Source: Mesobacillus foraminis
GTDB lineage: Bacteria > Bacillota > Bacilli > Bacillales > Cytobacillaceae
DNA length: 64,000 nucleotides
NCBI RefSeq assembly: GCF_004340465.1
Contig: NZ_SLVV01000007.1
Coordinates: 186,001 to 250,000 of the forward strand
Direction: 5' to 3'
A program made the position numbers and the translations under genes. A model generated the notes under the pieces. It saw only the letters and a program-made list of their open reading frames with translations. It was not told the DNA's origin and searched no databases. Of this stretch, positions 1 to 8,746 are shown one piece after another. Each line of letters opens with the position of its first letter. Position 1 is the first letter of the stretch.

Positions 1-148
1 ACGTGTTTCCATCATTCATGGAAAAGGAACAGGTGCCTTGATGAGAGGGGTCCAGGAATATTTGAAAAATCACCGTTCTGTTAAGAAAATCCGATTTGGA
101 GAGGCTGGCGAAGGCGGAACGGGAGTAACAGTCGTCGAATTTAAATGA
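1..148 (+). CDS. mutS2: MutS2 endonuclease/recombination suppressor, C-terminal end (partial)
   Basis: Only the last 48 codons are inside the window; the reading frame enters at base 2 and stops at 146-148. The fragment is the end of a Smr (small MutS-related) nuclease domain: the signature HGKGTG is visible near its start, followed by the usual basic tail and a Gly-rich run ending VVEFK. MutS2 (MutSB) proteins bind branched DNA or collided ribosomes, and the Smr domain is their C-terminal nucleic-acid cleaving module. The identification also rests on position: the next genes repeat the B. subtilis order mutSB-yshE-lcfA. The ATPase part cannot be judged because it lies outside. Confidence 0.9.
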   Translation, partial: RVSIIHGKGTGALMRGVQEYLKNHRSVKKIRFGEAGEGGTGVTVVEFK

Positions 149-161
149 TTGGCGGGATTCT

Positions 162-566
162 ATGAATCAATTCTGGGAAAATGATTTTGTTCAGACAGCG
201 GGTTATTACAGTGTTGCCATTCTCTGTACAATTGTCTTTTTAGCTCTCTTTGAACTGGTGACCAAATACCGCAACTGGGAGGAAATCAAAAATGGCAATA
301 TATCGGTGGCAATGGCAACTGGGGGGAAGATTTTTGGTGTATCCAATATCTTTCGCCATTCAATAAGTGAGCATGATTCCTTGATCAATATGATCAGCTG
401 GGGAATATTTGGATTCATGCTTCTGCTTGTTGGATACTTCATATTTGAGTTTATGACACCAAAGTTTAATATTGATCTAGAAATTCAAAATGATAATCGT
501 GCTGTCGGATTCATTTCAATGGTAATTTCCGTAGGGCTGAGTTATGTAATCGGGGCAGGAATCTAG
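162..566 (+). CDS. yshE: DUF350 family membrane protein (YshE-like)
   Basis: A 134-residue protein with about four hydrophobic segments (roughly residues 13-33, 46-66, 76-98 and 112-134) and no obvious soluble domain, which fits the DUF350 family of small inner-membrane proteins of unknown function. It starts 13 bases after the mutS2 stop, so it is probably cotranscribed with mutS2, as in B. subtilis where yshE separates mutSB from lcfA. The ribosome binding site (GGCGGGA near 151) is modest. No function can be assigned from sequence; the name rests on synteny and family. Confidence 0.8.
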   Translation: MNQFWENDFVQTAGYYSVAILCTIVFLALFELVTKYRNWEEIKNGNISVAMATGGKIFGVSNIFRHSISEHDSLINMISWGIFGFMLLLVGYFIFEFMTPKFNIDLEIQNDNRAVGFISMVISVGLSYVIGAGI

Positions 567-581
567 TAAGGGGAGAAAGTA

Positions 582-659
582 TTGGAAACATTAGCGAAAG
601 TTTTGATGGCCCTTTGCCTTGTTTTTATTGTAATTGGTCTTGTTTACTTATTTTTATAA
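582..659 (+). CDS. 25-residue hydrophobic membrane peptide
   Basis: A short frame opens at TTG 582 and stops at TAA 657-659. It lies 15 bases after yshE and just before a strong terminator. A good ribosome binding site (AAGGGGAGAAAG, 568-579) sits directly upstream. The predicted peptide is one transmembrane helix: after METLAKVLMA nearly every residue is hydrophobic (Leu, Val, Ile, Phe) to the end. I do not recognise a family. It could be a small membrane protein acting with the DUF350 protein upstream, or a chance frame. The RBS, lack of overlap and position within the transcript favour a real gene. Confidence 0.5.
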   Translation: METLAKVLMALCLVFIVIGLVYLFL

Positions 660-662
660 AAT

Positions 663-700
663 AATAAAAATGGACTCCTTTGCAGGGGTCTATTTTTATT
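663..700 (+). terminator. Intrinsic terminator after yshE and the small ORF
   Basis: Arms 663-679 and 684-700 pair over 17 positions, with two G-U pairs, around a four-base TTGC loop. The 3' arm ends in a T-rich stretch and the 5' arm begins A-rich, so the stem could also work in reverse. Confidence 0.85.
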
Positions 701-740
701 TCTCCCCCACTGCATGTACAACTGGTATTTCTAATTCTAA

Positions 741-769
741 TTGTATAGATAAGGTCATTATATTATAAT
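741..769 (+). promoter_or_regulatory. Candidate sigma-A promoter of lcfA
   Basis: A perfect TATAAT at 764-769 lies 17 bases after TTGTAT (741-746), which matches the -35 consensus at only three positions. It is the best promoter between the upstream terminator and lcfA. No FadR-type TGAATGA palindrome overlaps it. Confidence 0.5.
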
Positions 770-815
770 AAGACTGAAAGAATAGAATTTTCGGAAAAAT
801 GAGGAGGCGTTATTC

Positions 816-2516
816 TTGGTGCAAAGGCCCTGGTTAGATCAATATCCTCCAGAAATCCCTCGAACTTTAGATTATAAGGATGTGCCTGTCCAAAATTATT
901 TAATGATGACAGCGAAGGAATTTCCCAGCAAGACAGCCATCCATTTTATGGGCAAAGAACTTACTTACAGGCAGGTATATGAATCGGCCAGAAAACTGGC
1001 AGGCTATCTCCAGTCGCTGGGTATAAAAAAAGGGGACAGAGCTGCCGTTATGCTTCCAAACACTCCTGCGTCCGTAATCAGCTATTTTGGCATTTTAATG
1101 GCAGGAGGCGTAGTTGTCCAAACGAATCCTCTTTACACAGAGCGTGAACTTGAATATCAGATGAAGGATTCAGGAGCAAAGGTGATTATTACACTCGATA
1201 TCCTTTTTCCCCGTGTAGCCAAAGTGAAAGCGCAGACAAATCTGGAGCATGTAATTGTAACCGCCATCAAAGATTATCTGCCTTTTCCAAAAAATTTAAT
1301 TTACCCATTCATCCAGAGGAAACAATCTGGGATCATCGTAAATATCGAACATGAAGGAAGCAACCATTTATTACCTGAGATCCTCAAACTCCCAATGGGC
1401 ACCCTCACTGAGTACGAATTCAATGTCAAAGACGACTTAGCACTCCTTCAATATACTGGGGGAACGACCGGCTTTCCAAAGGGTGTCATGCTCACGCACC
1501 ATAATCTTGTTGCTAATACGTCTATGTGTGAAGCTTGGTTATATAAGTGCAAAAGGGGAGAGGAAACCATTCTGGGAATCTTGCCATTCTTTCACGTTTA
1601 CGGGATGACAACGGTCTTGGTCCTTTCTGTCATGCAGGGCCAAAAAATGGTGCTGCTGCCAAAATTCGATGTAAAAACGACTTTAAAGACAATTCAAAAA
1701 CAACGCCCTTCATTATTTCCAGGGGCACCGACCATCTATATTGGTCTGCTGAATCATCCGGATTTAGGAAAATACAACTTATCGTCCATTGAAGCCTGTA
1801 TTAGCGGCTCGGCACCGTTGCCTTTGGAAGTACAGCAGAAGTTTGAGGAAGTTACAGGAGGAAAGCTTGTGGAAGGATATGGCCTGACGGAATCTTCACC
1901 TGTCACACATTCCAATTTTTTATGGGATCAAAAACGGGTTCCGGGGAGTATTGGCGTCCCTTATCCTGACACAGATGCCGCTATATTTTCCCTGCAAAAT
2001 GGCGAACCTCTTCCTCCGGGAGAAGTTGGTGAGGTGGGAGTGAAAGGGCCGCAAGTCATGAAAGGGTATTGGAACCGTCCGGAAGAGACTGCAGAGGTTC
2101 TTCGAGAGGGCTGGCTGTTTACGGGAGACCTGGGATATATGGATGAAGAAGGCTACTTCTATATTGTCGACCGTAAAAAAGATATGATTATCGCAGGAGG
2201 ATTTAATATCTATCCTCGTGAAATTGAGGAGGTTCTCTACGAACATCCGGCAGTCCAGGAAGTGGTAGCAGCAGGGGTTCCTGATCCTTACAGGGGGGAG
2301 ACAGTAAAAGCCTATATTGTCTGCAAAGAAGGGATGAGTGTATCAGAAGAGGAATTAAATGAGTTTGCACGCAGGCACCTGGCGGCCTATAAGGCACCAA
2401 GAATTTATGAATTCAGGGCTGAACTGCCTAAAACGGCTGTAGGAAAAATTTTAAGAAGAGCTTTAATCGAAGAAGAGAAAGCAAGATTGAGAGATGAAGA
2501 ATCAAAACATGCTTAA
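816..2516 (+). CDS. lcfA: Long-chain fatty-acid CoA ligase
   Basis: A 566-residue AMP-forming acyl-CoA synthetase. It activates long-chain fatty acids with ATP and CoA, the first step of beta-oxidation, probably at the inner face of the membrane. The adenylate-forming signature YTGGTTGFPKG begins near residue 213, GYGLTESSP follows, and the hinge GDLGYMDEEGYFYIVDRKKD precedes a C-terminal domain with the catalytic lysine in PKTAVGKILRRA. Length is normal for LcfA/FadD. Start choice: TTG 816, 8 bases after GAGGAGG (801-807); GTG 819 is the next codon and nearly as good. It heads the fatty-acid cluster with fadR, fadB and etfBA, the B. subtilis lcfA arrangement. Confidence 0.95.
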   Translation: MVQRPWLDQYPPEIPRTLDYKDVPVQNYLMMTAKEFPSKTAIHFMGKELTYRQVYESARKLAGYLQSLGIKKGDRAAVMLPNTPASVISYFGILMAGGVVVQTNPLYTERELEYQMKDSGAKVIITLDILFPRVAKVKAQTNLEHVIVTAIKDYLPFPKNLIYPFIQRKQSGIIVNIEHEGSNHLLPEILKLPMGTLTEYEFNVKDDLALLQYTGGTTGFPKGVMLTHHNLVANTSMCEAWLYKCKRGEETILGILPFFHVYGMTTVLVLSVMQGQKMVLLPKFDVKTTLKTIQKQRPSLFPGAPTIYIGLLNHPDLGKYNLSSIEACISGSAPLPLEVQQKFEEVTGGKLVEGYGLTESSPVTHSNFLWDQKRVPGSIGVPYPDTDAAIFSLQNGEPLPPGEVGEVGVKGPQVMKGYWNRPEETAEVLREGWLFTGDLGYMDEEGYFYIVDRKKDMIIAGGFNIYPREIEEVLYEHPAVQEVVAAGVPDPYRGETVKAYIVCKEGMSVSEEELNEFARRHLAAYKAPRIYEFRAELPKTAVGKILRRALIEEEKARLRDEESKHA

Positions 2517-2518
2517 GG

Positions 2519-2537
2519 AAAGCCAGTCATGGCTTTT
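2519..2537 (+). terminator. Weak terminator-like hairpin after lcfA
   Basis: A seven-base-pair stem (2519-2525 with 2530-2536, loop GTCA) is followed by only four T. It may give partial termination between lcfA and the separately promoted fadR. Confidence 0.4.
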
Positions 2538-2564
2538 CACCCAAAAAAATTGGATAAGCTTTCC

Positions 2565-2593
2565 TTGACAGAAATGGTTATAAACACTATTAT
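2565..2593 (+). promoter_or_regulatory. Sigma-A promoter of fadR
   Basis: A perfect TTGACA (2565-2570), a 17-base spacer and TATTAT (2588-2593, five of six). Transcription would start near 2600, inside the FadR operator. Confidence 0.8.
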
Positions 2594-2600
2594 AAAAATA

Positions 2601-2618
2601 TGAATGATGATTCATTCA
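2601..2618 (+). promoter_or_regulatory. FadR operator
   Basis: Perfect inverted arms TGAATGA and TCATTCA flank a four-base centre, matching the known Bacillus FadR box (TGAATGAMTANTCATTCA). It starts eight bases after the -10 element, so bound FadR would block initiation. Long-chain acyl-CoA is the known inducer. This implies fadR autoregulation together with the downstream fadB-etfBA genes. Confidence 0.85.
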
Positions 2619-2712
2619 GTTTACAAGAACCAGCTTTGAAACAATGTTAGGGAAAGACCAATCTGCCCTGGCATTGAGCAGCATGTTCCTGGTATGAGAA
2701 GGGTGACGAATA

Positions 2713-3294
2713 ATGAAAAGGAATAAACCAAAATTCCGGCAAATTATAGATGCGGCTGTTGTGGTCATTGCAGAAAATGGATATCATCAGGCGCAGGTAT
2801 CAAAGATTGCGAAGCAGGCCGGTGTTGCAGATGGCACTATTTATTTATATTTTAAGAACAAAGAAGATATCTTAATCTCTCTCTTCCAGGAAAAAATGGG
2901 TGTCTTTATTGAGATTATAGAAGAGAAAATTGAAGGAAAAGACTCTGCTGCAGAGAAGTTATTAATGTTAGTAGAAAATCATTTTAAACTCCTGTCGGAG
3001 GACCATCACCTGGCAATTGTGACCCAGCTGGAATTAAGGCAGTCAAACAAGGAGTTAAGGCTGAAAATTAACGAGGTCCTTAAAGGGTACCTGATGCTGA
3101 TTGACCGGATTCTTATTGAAGGAATTGAGAAAGGGGAATTTTCAGGTTCGCTAGACATTCGGCTGGCAAGGCAAATGATTTTTGGAACAATCGACGAAAC
3201 TGTTACTTCCTGGGTTATGAATGACTTGAAATTTGACCTTCCGTCACAGGCTGAAAAAGTGCATCGCCTATTGATTTGCGGCTGCGGGAAATAA
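2713..3294 (+). CDS. fadR: TetR-family fatty-acid degradation repressor FadR
   Basis: A 193-residue TetR-family regulator, the usual FadR length. The N-terminal helix-turn-helix covers about residues 12-50, with the typical run VSKIAKQAGVADGTIYLYF. The rest is the helical ligand-binding and dimer domain, ending with IFGTIDETVTSWVMND, which is very close to Bacillus FadR. In that family the protein represses beta-oxidation genes until long-chain acyl-CoA binds. It starts at ATG 2713 after AAGGGTGA. A matching operator lies upstream at 2601-2618. The last ten residues (HRLLICGCGK) are less typical than the rest, but the frame is intact. Confidence 0.93.
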   Translation: MKRNKPKFRQIIDAAVVVIAENGYHQAQVSKIAKQAGVADGTIYLYFKNKEDILISLFQEKMGVFIEIIEEKIEGKDSAAEKLLMLVENHFKLLSEDHHLAIVTQLELRQSNKELRLKINEVLKGYLMLIDRILIEGIEKGEFSGSLDIRLARQMIFGTIDETVTSWVMNDLKFDLPSQAEKVHRLLICGCGK

Positions 3295-3357
3295 AACGGC
3301 CGTGCAATCGTCTTAGCCTTTTTTATAGTCAAAGGATTGGAAGAGTGGAGGGATTAT

Positions 3358-4131
3358 GTGGACTATCTTAAATTTTCCCAAGATGAAAACATTGCAGTCA
3401 TTCTGATTTCTCGCCCCCCTGCGAATGCTTTATCTTCAGGCTTAATAAAAGAACTTGATTCCGTCATGGACCAAATCGAAGCAAACGATGAAATTCGAGC
3501 AGTGTTAATTCATGGTGAAGGGAAGTTCTTTTCCGCCGGGGCGGATATCAAGGAATTTACGGCTGTCCAAAACGGAGAAGACTTTACTAAACTGGCGCTG
3601 CATGGACAACAGGTATTTGAAAGGATCGAGTCCTTTTCAAAGCCGATCATCGCGGCCATTCATGGGGCAGCGTTAGGCGGGGGGCTGGAACTGGCGATGG
3701 CTTGTCATATCAGGCTGGTCACGGAAACAGCCAAGCTTGGACTGCCTGAACTTCAGCTCGGGTTGATACCCGGCTTTGCAGGAACCCAGAGACTTCCAAG
3801 GTATATTGGAACAGCGCGCGCGGCGGAAATGATGCTGACAAGTGAACCAATTTCAGGCCTTGAAGCGGTTGAGTATGGATTGGCAAACCATGCATATTCA
3901 GTTGACGAGTTAATTGAAAGCGCCTACATCATTGCGCGGAAAATAGCACAGAAAAGTCCGGTCTCTGTAAGGGCTGCACTAAGTCTTTTAAAGTTTTCAA
4001 AAACTGAACAATTTTATAATGGTGTAAAAAAGGAAGCACAAACCTTCGGCGAAGTATTTGTTTCAGATGACGCCAAGGAGGGTATCGCAGCTTTTCTTGA
4101 AAAAAGACCTCCCCATTTTAAAGGGAAATAA
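3358..4131 (+). CDS. fadB: Enoyl-CoA hydratase
   Basis: A 257-residue crotonase-family protein that hydrates trans-2-enoyl-CoA to 3-hydroxyacyl-CoA in beta-oxidation. Oxyanion-hole segments FFSAGADIKEF and GAALGGGLELAMACH are visible. Both family catalytic glutamates appear conserved, one in LGLPELQLGLIPG and one in AAEMMLT. Start choice: GTG 3358, five bases after TGGAGGG (3346-3352). A TTG 21 bases upstream would put that Shine-Dalgarno inside the gene. It follows fadR after a short gap with no terminator, so it is probably in the same FadR-controlled transcript. Confidence 0.92.
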   Translation: MDYLKFSQDENIAVILISRPPANALSSGLIKELDSVMDQIEANDEIRAVLIHGEGKFFSAGADIKEFTAVQNGEDFTKLALHGQQVFERIESFSKPIIAAIHGAALGGGLELAMACHIRLVTETAKLGLPELQLGLIPGFAGTQRLPRYIGTARAAEMMLTSEPISGLEAVEYGLANHAYSVDELIESAYIIARKIAQKSPVSVRAALSLLKFSKTEQFYNGVKKEAQTFGEVFVSDDAKEGIAAFLEKRPPHFKGK

Positions 4132-4229
4132 TGTTGGGCTATCTTATTGTAAAAGTGTATATATTTTTTTACCTATAGTTTTTGGGATTTTAAAACTGAA
4201 GGAATCTTAGGGTATTAGGAGGCGGAAGT

Positions 4230-5003
4230 ATGAATATCTACGTTTTGATGAAAAGGACATTTGATACAGAAGAAAAGATCACCATCTCCGGGGGGAAGAT
4301 CAACGAGGATGGGGCTGAGTTTATTATTAACCCGTATGACGAATATGCGATTGAAGAAGCGATCCAGGTACGTGACGCGAACGGCGGGGAAGTAACGGTG
4401 CTGTCAGTAGGAACTGATGAGGCAGAAAAGCAGCTCCGCACAGCACTGGCAATGGGAGCAGACAAGGCTGTCCTGATTAATATTGAAGAGGATGTCGAGG
4501 GCGGGGACCAGTTCACTACCGCTAAGGTGATTTCTCAATACTTAAAGGATAAAGATGTCGATTTAATACTTGCAGGCAATGTGGCAATCGATGGAGGGTC
4601 AGGTCAGGTTGGTCCCCGTGTAGCAGATGCGCTTGACATACCTTATGTCACAACAATTACAAAGCTTGAGATTAACGGAAGTTCTGTAACAGTAACGAGA
4701 GATGTAGAAGGTGATTCCGAAGTCATTGAAACAAGTCTCCCTCTGTTGGTGACAGCCCAGCAAGGATTGAATGAACCGCGCTACCCTTCTCTGCCCGGAA
4801 TTATGAAAGCGAAGAAGAAGCCTCTGGATGAGCTTGAACTGGACGATCTTGATCTCGAAGAAGATGAAGTGGAAGCAAAAACCAAAACTATAGAGATTTA
4901 TCTTCCTCCCAAGAAGGAAGCCGGCAAGGTACTGGAGGGTGAATTGGAAGCGCAGGTTAAAGAACTTGTCAGTCTTCTCCATTCAGAGGCTAAAGTGGTC
5001 TAA
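4230..5003 (+). CDS. etfB: Electron transfer flavoprotein, beta subunit
   Basis: A 257-residue EtfB. With EtfA it accepts electrons from acyl-CoA dehydrogenases and passes them to the quinone pool. The family opening MNIYVLMKRTFDTEE and the nucleotide-binding core (VLSVGTDEAEKQLRTALAMGAD, then LILAGNVAIDGGSGQVGPRVA) are present; this subunit normally holds an AMP. It starts at ATG 4230 behind AGGAGGCGG. The etfA gene follows after about 50 bases. A 98-base gap from fadB holds no convincing terminator, so transcription from fadR-fadB is likely. Confidence 0.95.
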   Translation: MNIYVLMKRTFDTEEKITISGGKINEDGAEFIINPYDEYAIEEAIQVRDANGGEVTVLSVGTDEAEKQLRTALAMGADKAVLINIEEDVEGGDQFTTAKVISQYLKDKDVDLILAGNVAIDGGSGQVGPRVADALDIPYVTTITKLEINGSSVTVTRDVEGDSEVIETSLPLLVTAQQGLNEPRYPSLPGIMKAKKKPLDELELDDLDLEEDEVEAKTKTIEIYLPPKKEAGKVLEGELEAQVKELVSLLHSEAKVV

Positions 5004-5054
5004 TAAAGACGAAAGAGTTTAATTCAATTCGAAACATGCGGGAGGTAAATAGAT

Positions 5055-6032
5055 ATGGGCAGGAAAGTATTGGTGCTGGGAGAAATTCGTGAAGGTTCAC
5101 TTAGGAATGTTTCCTTCGAAGCGGTGGCTGCTGCCAGAACAGTCGCAGAAGGAGGAGAAGTTGTCGGGGTGCTGATTGGGGATTCTGTCAGTGCTCTGGG
5201 GCAGGAGCTAATCAGCTATGGTGCAGAACGGGTAATAGCGGTGGAAAATGAGAAGCTTGCACAATACACACCAGATGGGTACAGCCAGGCACTGATGTCC
5301 GTTATCAAGGAAGAAAAACCGGGAGGCTTAATAATTGGGCACACGGCACTTGGAAAAGACCTGTCCCCGAAAATTGCCAGCAAGCTGAATTCCGGACTAA
5401 TATCGGATGCTGTACAGGTTGAAGAAGCAGGAGGCAACCTTGTCTTTACTCGGCCGATCTATTCAGGGAAGGCTTTCGAAAAGAAAATCGTTAGTGAAGG
5501 TATAATCTTTGCTACAATCCGTCCGAATAATATCGCTTCTCTTGAAAAGGACGAGAACCGGACCGGGGACGTTTCCACTCTTTCAGTTGATATTAAGGAC
5601 CTTCGCACCGTCATCAAAGAAGTAGTCCGAAAGGCAACAGAAGGTGTAGACCTCTCCGAAGCGAAAGTGGTGGTATCAGGGGGCCGAGGGGTCAGGAGTG
5701 AAGAAGGCTTTGAACCTCTTAAGGAACTGGCTAGCGTTTTAGGGGGCGCGGTCGGTGCTTCCCGGGGTGCATGCGATGCAGACTACTGCGATTATTCCCT
5801 TCAAATCGGTCAAACCGGGAAAGTAGTCACTCCCGACCTGTATATTGCCTGTGGAATTTCCGGAGCCATTCAGCATCTTGCCGGAATGTCCAATTCAAAA
5901 GTGATAGTAGCCATAAATAAAGATCCAGAAGCGAACATATTTAAAGTGGCCGATTACGGCATTGTCGGGGACCTATTTGAAGTAGTACCAATGCTGACTG
6001 AAGAATTCAAAAAGCTGAAGGTACATCAATAA
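5055..6032 (+). CDS. etfA: Electron transfer flavoprotein, alpha subunit
   Basis: A 325-residue EtfA, normal length. The N-terminal half resembles EtfB. The C-terminal FAD domain is clear: VVSGGRGVRSEEGFE near residue 208, GQTGKVVTPDLYIACGISGA near 253, and NKDPEANIFKVADYGIVGD near the end, which together bind FAD. It forms a heterodimer with EtfB. GGGAGGTAA precedes ATG 5055. It is the last gene of the fatty-acid cluster; no acyl-CoA dehydrogenase or thiolase gene is present here, so those steps are encoded elsewhere. Confidence 0.95.
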   Translation: MGRKVLVLGEIREGSLRNVSFEAVAAARTVAEGGEVVGVLIGDSVSALGQELISYGAERVIAVENEKLAQYTPDGYSQALMSVIKEEKPGGLIIGHTALGKDLSPKIASKLNSGLISDAVQVEEAGGNLVFTRPIYSGKAFEKKIVSEGIIFATIRPNNIASLEKDENRTGDVSTLSVDIKDLRTVIKEVVRKATEGVDLSEAKVVVSGGRGVRSEEGFEPLKELASVLGGAVGASRGACDADYCDYSLQIGQTGKVVTPDLYIACGISGAIQHLAGMSNSKVIVAINKDPEANIFKVADYGIVGDLFEVVPMLTEEFKKLKVHQ

Positions 6033-6131
6033 AACCAGGCTGGGGCGGACGCTTTTTTCAGGTCTCCCCCTTCTTATTGTTTCAGGCATAAACTTTGGCC
6101 GAAAGGGTACATTACATACAGAAACAAATAA

Positions 6132-6161
6132 TTAGCATCACTTTGTAAACGGTGATATACT
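6132..6161 (+). promoter_or_regulatory. Candidate sigma-A promoter of trxA
   Basis: TTAGCA (6132-6137) and TATACT (6156-6161) are separated by 18 bases, in the 168-base gap before trxA. B. subtilis trxA is under Spx and stress control; I see an AGCA within the -35 region but cannot claim an Spx site. Confidence 0.5.
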
Positions 6162-6200
6162 GTCGTTAGTATTCGAGTTTTCATTATAGGAGGATTTAAA

Positions 6201-6515
6201 ATGGCTATCACACATGCTACAGATCAAAATTTCACTTCTGAAACAGGGTCTGGTACAGTTCTTGTTGACTTTTGGGCTCCATGGTGCGGACCTTGTAAGA
6301 TGATTGCACCTGTTCTGGAAGAACTGGATTCCGATATGGGTGAACAAGTTAAAATTGTAAAAGTGGATGTGGATGAAAATCAGGAGACAGCTGCAAAGTT
6401 TGGAATCATGAGCATTCCGACTCTCCTTGTCTTAAAAGACGGAGAGGTTGTCGACAAAGTGGTTGGATTCCAGCCTAAAGAAGCTCTAGCTGGGCTTCTT
6501 GGAAAACACGTTTAA
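6201..6515 (+). CDS. trxA: Thioredoxin
   Basis: A 104-residue cytoplasmic thioredoxin with active site WCGPCK (Cys29 and Cys32) and the cis-proline loop MSIPT near residue 75. It reduces protein disulfides and serves ribonucleotide reductase and peroxiredoxins with electrons from thioredoxin reductase. Length matches B. subtilis TrxA. It starts at ATG 6201 behind TAGGAGG. It has its own promoter and terminator, so it is probably monocistronic, between etfA and uvrC as in B. subtilis. Confidence 0.97.
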   Translation: MAITHATDQNFTSETGSGTVLVDFWAPWCGPCKMIAPVLEELDSDMGEQVKIVKVDVDENQETAAKFGIMSIPTLLVLKDGEVVDKVVGFQPKEALAGLLGKHV

Positions 6516-6577
6516 TATTTAACGGAGAAGGACAACCAAAAGAGCACTTTCGTGAATCTGAATACCCATCTTTTACA

Positions 6578-6607
6578 GGCCGGCGGGGCATCCCGCCGGT
6601 CTTTATT
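6578..6607 (+). terminator. Intrinsic terminator after trxA
   Basis: A ten-base-pair GC-rich stem (6578-6587 with 6592-6601, loop GCAT) followed by TTTATT. Confidence 0.85.
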
Positions 6608-6694
6608 ATAATAACTTACCAAATATCCGGGTATGCCTGTTTAGGCAGAAACGTTGTATAATATATTTATGGCAACAGGGGGTGAACAATATAA

Positions 6695-8467
6695 ATGAAT
6701 GATACCATTAAAAATAAATTGGCTTTATTGCCTGACCAGCCTGGCTGTTACTTAATGAAGGACAGGCAGGGGACCATCATCTATGTTGGAAAGGCAAAAG
6801 TCCTTAAAAATAGAGTGCGTTCCTATTTTACAGGTTCGCATGATGGAAAAACTTTAAGGCTCGTAAATGAGATTGAGGATTTTGAGTATATTGTAACATC
6901 CTCCGATATGGAAGCTTTAATACTCGAAATGAACCTGATCAAGAAATATGACCCGAAATATAATGTGATGCTAAAGGATGACAAGAGCTATCCGTTCATT
7001 AAGCTGACGGCAGAGAGGCATCCGCGCCTGATTATCACCCGCAAGGTTAAAAAGGACAGCGGAAAATATTTCGGGCCCTATCCAAATGTCCAGGCAGCAA
7101 ATGAAACAAAAAAACTCCTGGACAGGATCTATCCCCTCAGAAAATGTGTAACCCTGCCTGACAGGGTGTGTTTATACTATCACATAGGGCAGTGTCTGGC
7201 TCCTTGTGTGAACGGTGTGGAAGTTAAAGAATACAAGAAAATTACGGATGAAATCGCCCGATTTTTAAACGGTGGATATAAAGAGATAAAGAAGGAGCTT
7301 GCGGCAAAGATGACGTCTGCTGCAGAAGAGCTTGATTTTGAGCGTGCAAAAGAATACCGCGATAAAATTGTCCATATAGAAGCCACAATGGAAAAACAGA
7401 AAATGACGATGACTGACTTCACGGACAGGGATGTATTTGGCTATGCTGTAGATAAAGGGTGGATGTGTGTACAGGTATTTTTTATCCGGCAAGGCAAATT
7501 AATTGAACGGGAAGTGTCCATGTTCCCCATTCATGATGAGCCTGATGAAGAAATCCTGACGTTCCTGGGCCAATTCTATTCTGTACCCGAGCATTTTAAA
7601 CCAAAAGAAATTTTTGTTCCTGACAGCGTGAACTCGGAGATGGCCGAGCAATTGTTAATGGTAAAGGTGCTTAAGCCGCAGCGTGGCCAGAAAAAAGACC
7701 TGGTGAAGCTTGCCTGTAAAAATGCCGCTATCGCTTTGAAAGAAAAATTCTCATTAATTGAGCGGGATGAAGAAAGAACGATAAAAGCAGTAGAAAACCT
7801 GGGGAAACAAATGGGGATTTTTACTCCCCACAGGATTGAAGCATATGATAATTCCAATATACAGGGGACAGATCCGGTTTCAGCAATGATTGTGTTTATT
7901 GACGGAAAACCGGAAAAGAAGGAATACCGGAAGTATAAAATTAAATCTGTCCAGGGCCCGGATGATTATGAATCCATGCGGGAGGTCGTCAGGAGAAGAT
8001 ATACAAGAGTCTTGAAGGAAGGTCTCCCTCTTGCAGACTTAATTATCATTGATGGAGGGAAGGGCCATATCGAGGCCGCCAGGGATGTTCTGGAAAATGA
8101 ACTTGGTCTGGATATCCCGATTGCAGGTTTGGCAAAGGATGAAAAACACAGGACTTCCCAGCTGCTCTATGGAAATCCTCTTGAAATCATCAGTCTGCAG
8201 AGAAACAGCCAGGAGTTTTATCTGCTGCAGCGGATTCAGGATGAAGTTCACCGTTTTGCCATTACGTTTCACCGGCAGCTTAGGGGGAAAAATGCTTTTC
8301 AGTCGCTGCTTGATGATATTTCGGGAATCGGTGAGAAAAGAAAAAAGCTGTTGCTGAAACAGTTTGGTTCCGTAAAAAAGATGCGGGAAGCAAGCCTTGA
8401 AGAACTGACAGCTGCGGGAATACCTGCCAATGTGGCGGCAGAATTGCAAGAGAAATTGCAGGAATAG
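6695..8467 (+). CDS. uvrC: Excinuclease ABC subunit C
   Basis: A 590-residue UvrC, the nuclease that makes the 3' and 5' incisions of bacterial nucleotide excision repair together with UvrB. Domains in order: GIY-YIG nuclease (about residues 12-95, with GCYLMKD and YVGKAK), a Cys-containing insert (CVTLPDRVC...CLAPC), a UVR domain that contacts UvrB ([13 protein letters not shown], about 205-240), an RNase H-like endonuclease with [18 protein letters not shown], and C-terminal helix-hairpin-helix repeats. ATG 6695 follows GGGGGTGA. A TATAAT at 6657-6662 may be its -10 element, but the -35 is poor. Confidence 0.97.
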   Translation: MNDTIKNKLALLPDQPGCYLMKDRQGTIIYVGKAKVLKNRVRSYFTGSHDGKTLRLVNEIEDFEYIVTSSDMEALILEMNLIKKYDPKYNVMLKDDKSYPFIKLTAERHPRLIITRKVKKDSGKYFGPYPNVQAANETKKLLDRIYPLRKCVTLPDRVCLYYHIGQCLAPCVNGVEVKEYKKITDEIARFLNGGYKEIKKELAAKMTSAAEELDFERAKEYRDKIVHIEATMEKQKMTMTDFTDRDVFGYAVDKGWMCVQVFFIRQGKLIEREVSMFPIHDEPDEEILTFLGQFYSVPEHFKPKEIFVPDSVNSEMAEQLLMVKVLKPQRGQKKDLVKLACKNAAIALKEKFSLIERDEERTIKAVENLGKQMGIFTPHRIEAYDNSNIQGTDPVSAMIVFIDGKPEKKEYRKYKIKSVQGPDDYESMREVVRRRYTRVLKEGLPLADLIIIDGGKGHIEAARDVLENELGLDIPIAGLAKDEKHRTSQLLYGNPLEIISLQRNSQEFYLLQRIQDEVHRFAITFHRQLRGKNAFQSLLDDISGIGEKRKKLLLKQFGSVKKMREASLEELTAAGIPANVAAELQEKLQE

Positions 8468-8469
8468 TA

Positions 8470-8498
8470 TTGGCAGATGGAATAGCCTGTGCTATAAT
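8470..8498 (+). promoter_or_regulatory. Sigma-A promoter of the lysC leader
   Basis: TTGGCA (8470-8475), a 17-base spacer and TATAAT (8493-8498) preceded by TGC, giving an extended -10. It begins three bases after the uvrC stop. Confidence 0.8.
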
Positions 8499-8535
8499 GA
8501 GGGCAATTCAATATACCGTCACTTTAGAGCGTTAA

Positions 8536-8712
8536 AGTGAAGATAGAGGTGCGGACCTCAAGAGTAAGACCTGGAGAAGAATGGGATTCGATGAAGGGTT
8601 CAGAAAGGGTTGTCCGCCGAAGTGAGGGAAGACTCATAGCTTTCCTTGCTGGTTCTGTGTTGAATAAATGCAGGATTGTCAAGATGGATGCGTCTTGGAG
8701 AGCTATCTCACT
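8536..8712 (+). promoter_or_regulatory. Lysine riboswitch (L-box) aptamer
   Basis: The leader carries L-box signatures: AGAGGTGCGG near 8545, AGAGTAAGACCTGGAG near 8562, and CCGCCGAAGTGAGGGAAGAC near 8612-8631. The closing P1 helix is visible: 8536-8546 (one bulged A) pairs with 8703-8712. Lysine binding stabilises P1 and frees the terminator at 8747-8776. Without lysine, ATCTCA in the 3' strand of P1 (8705-8710) can pair with TGAGAT (8752-8757) in the 5' arm of the terminator and disrupt it. It therefore switches off lysC when lysine is abundant. A long frame running through this RNA into lysC is not coding. Confidence 0.93.
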
Positions 8713-8746
8713 GTGCGAGCGTATCAATCTATTTTTACGTAATCAC

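Noticed and set aside
6033-6075. Terminator after etfA
   Set aside because: GGGG/CCCC pairing across the T-run is imperfect and the T-run lies in the loop; not convincing.
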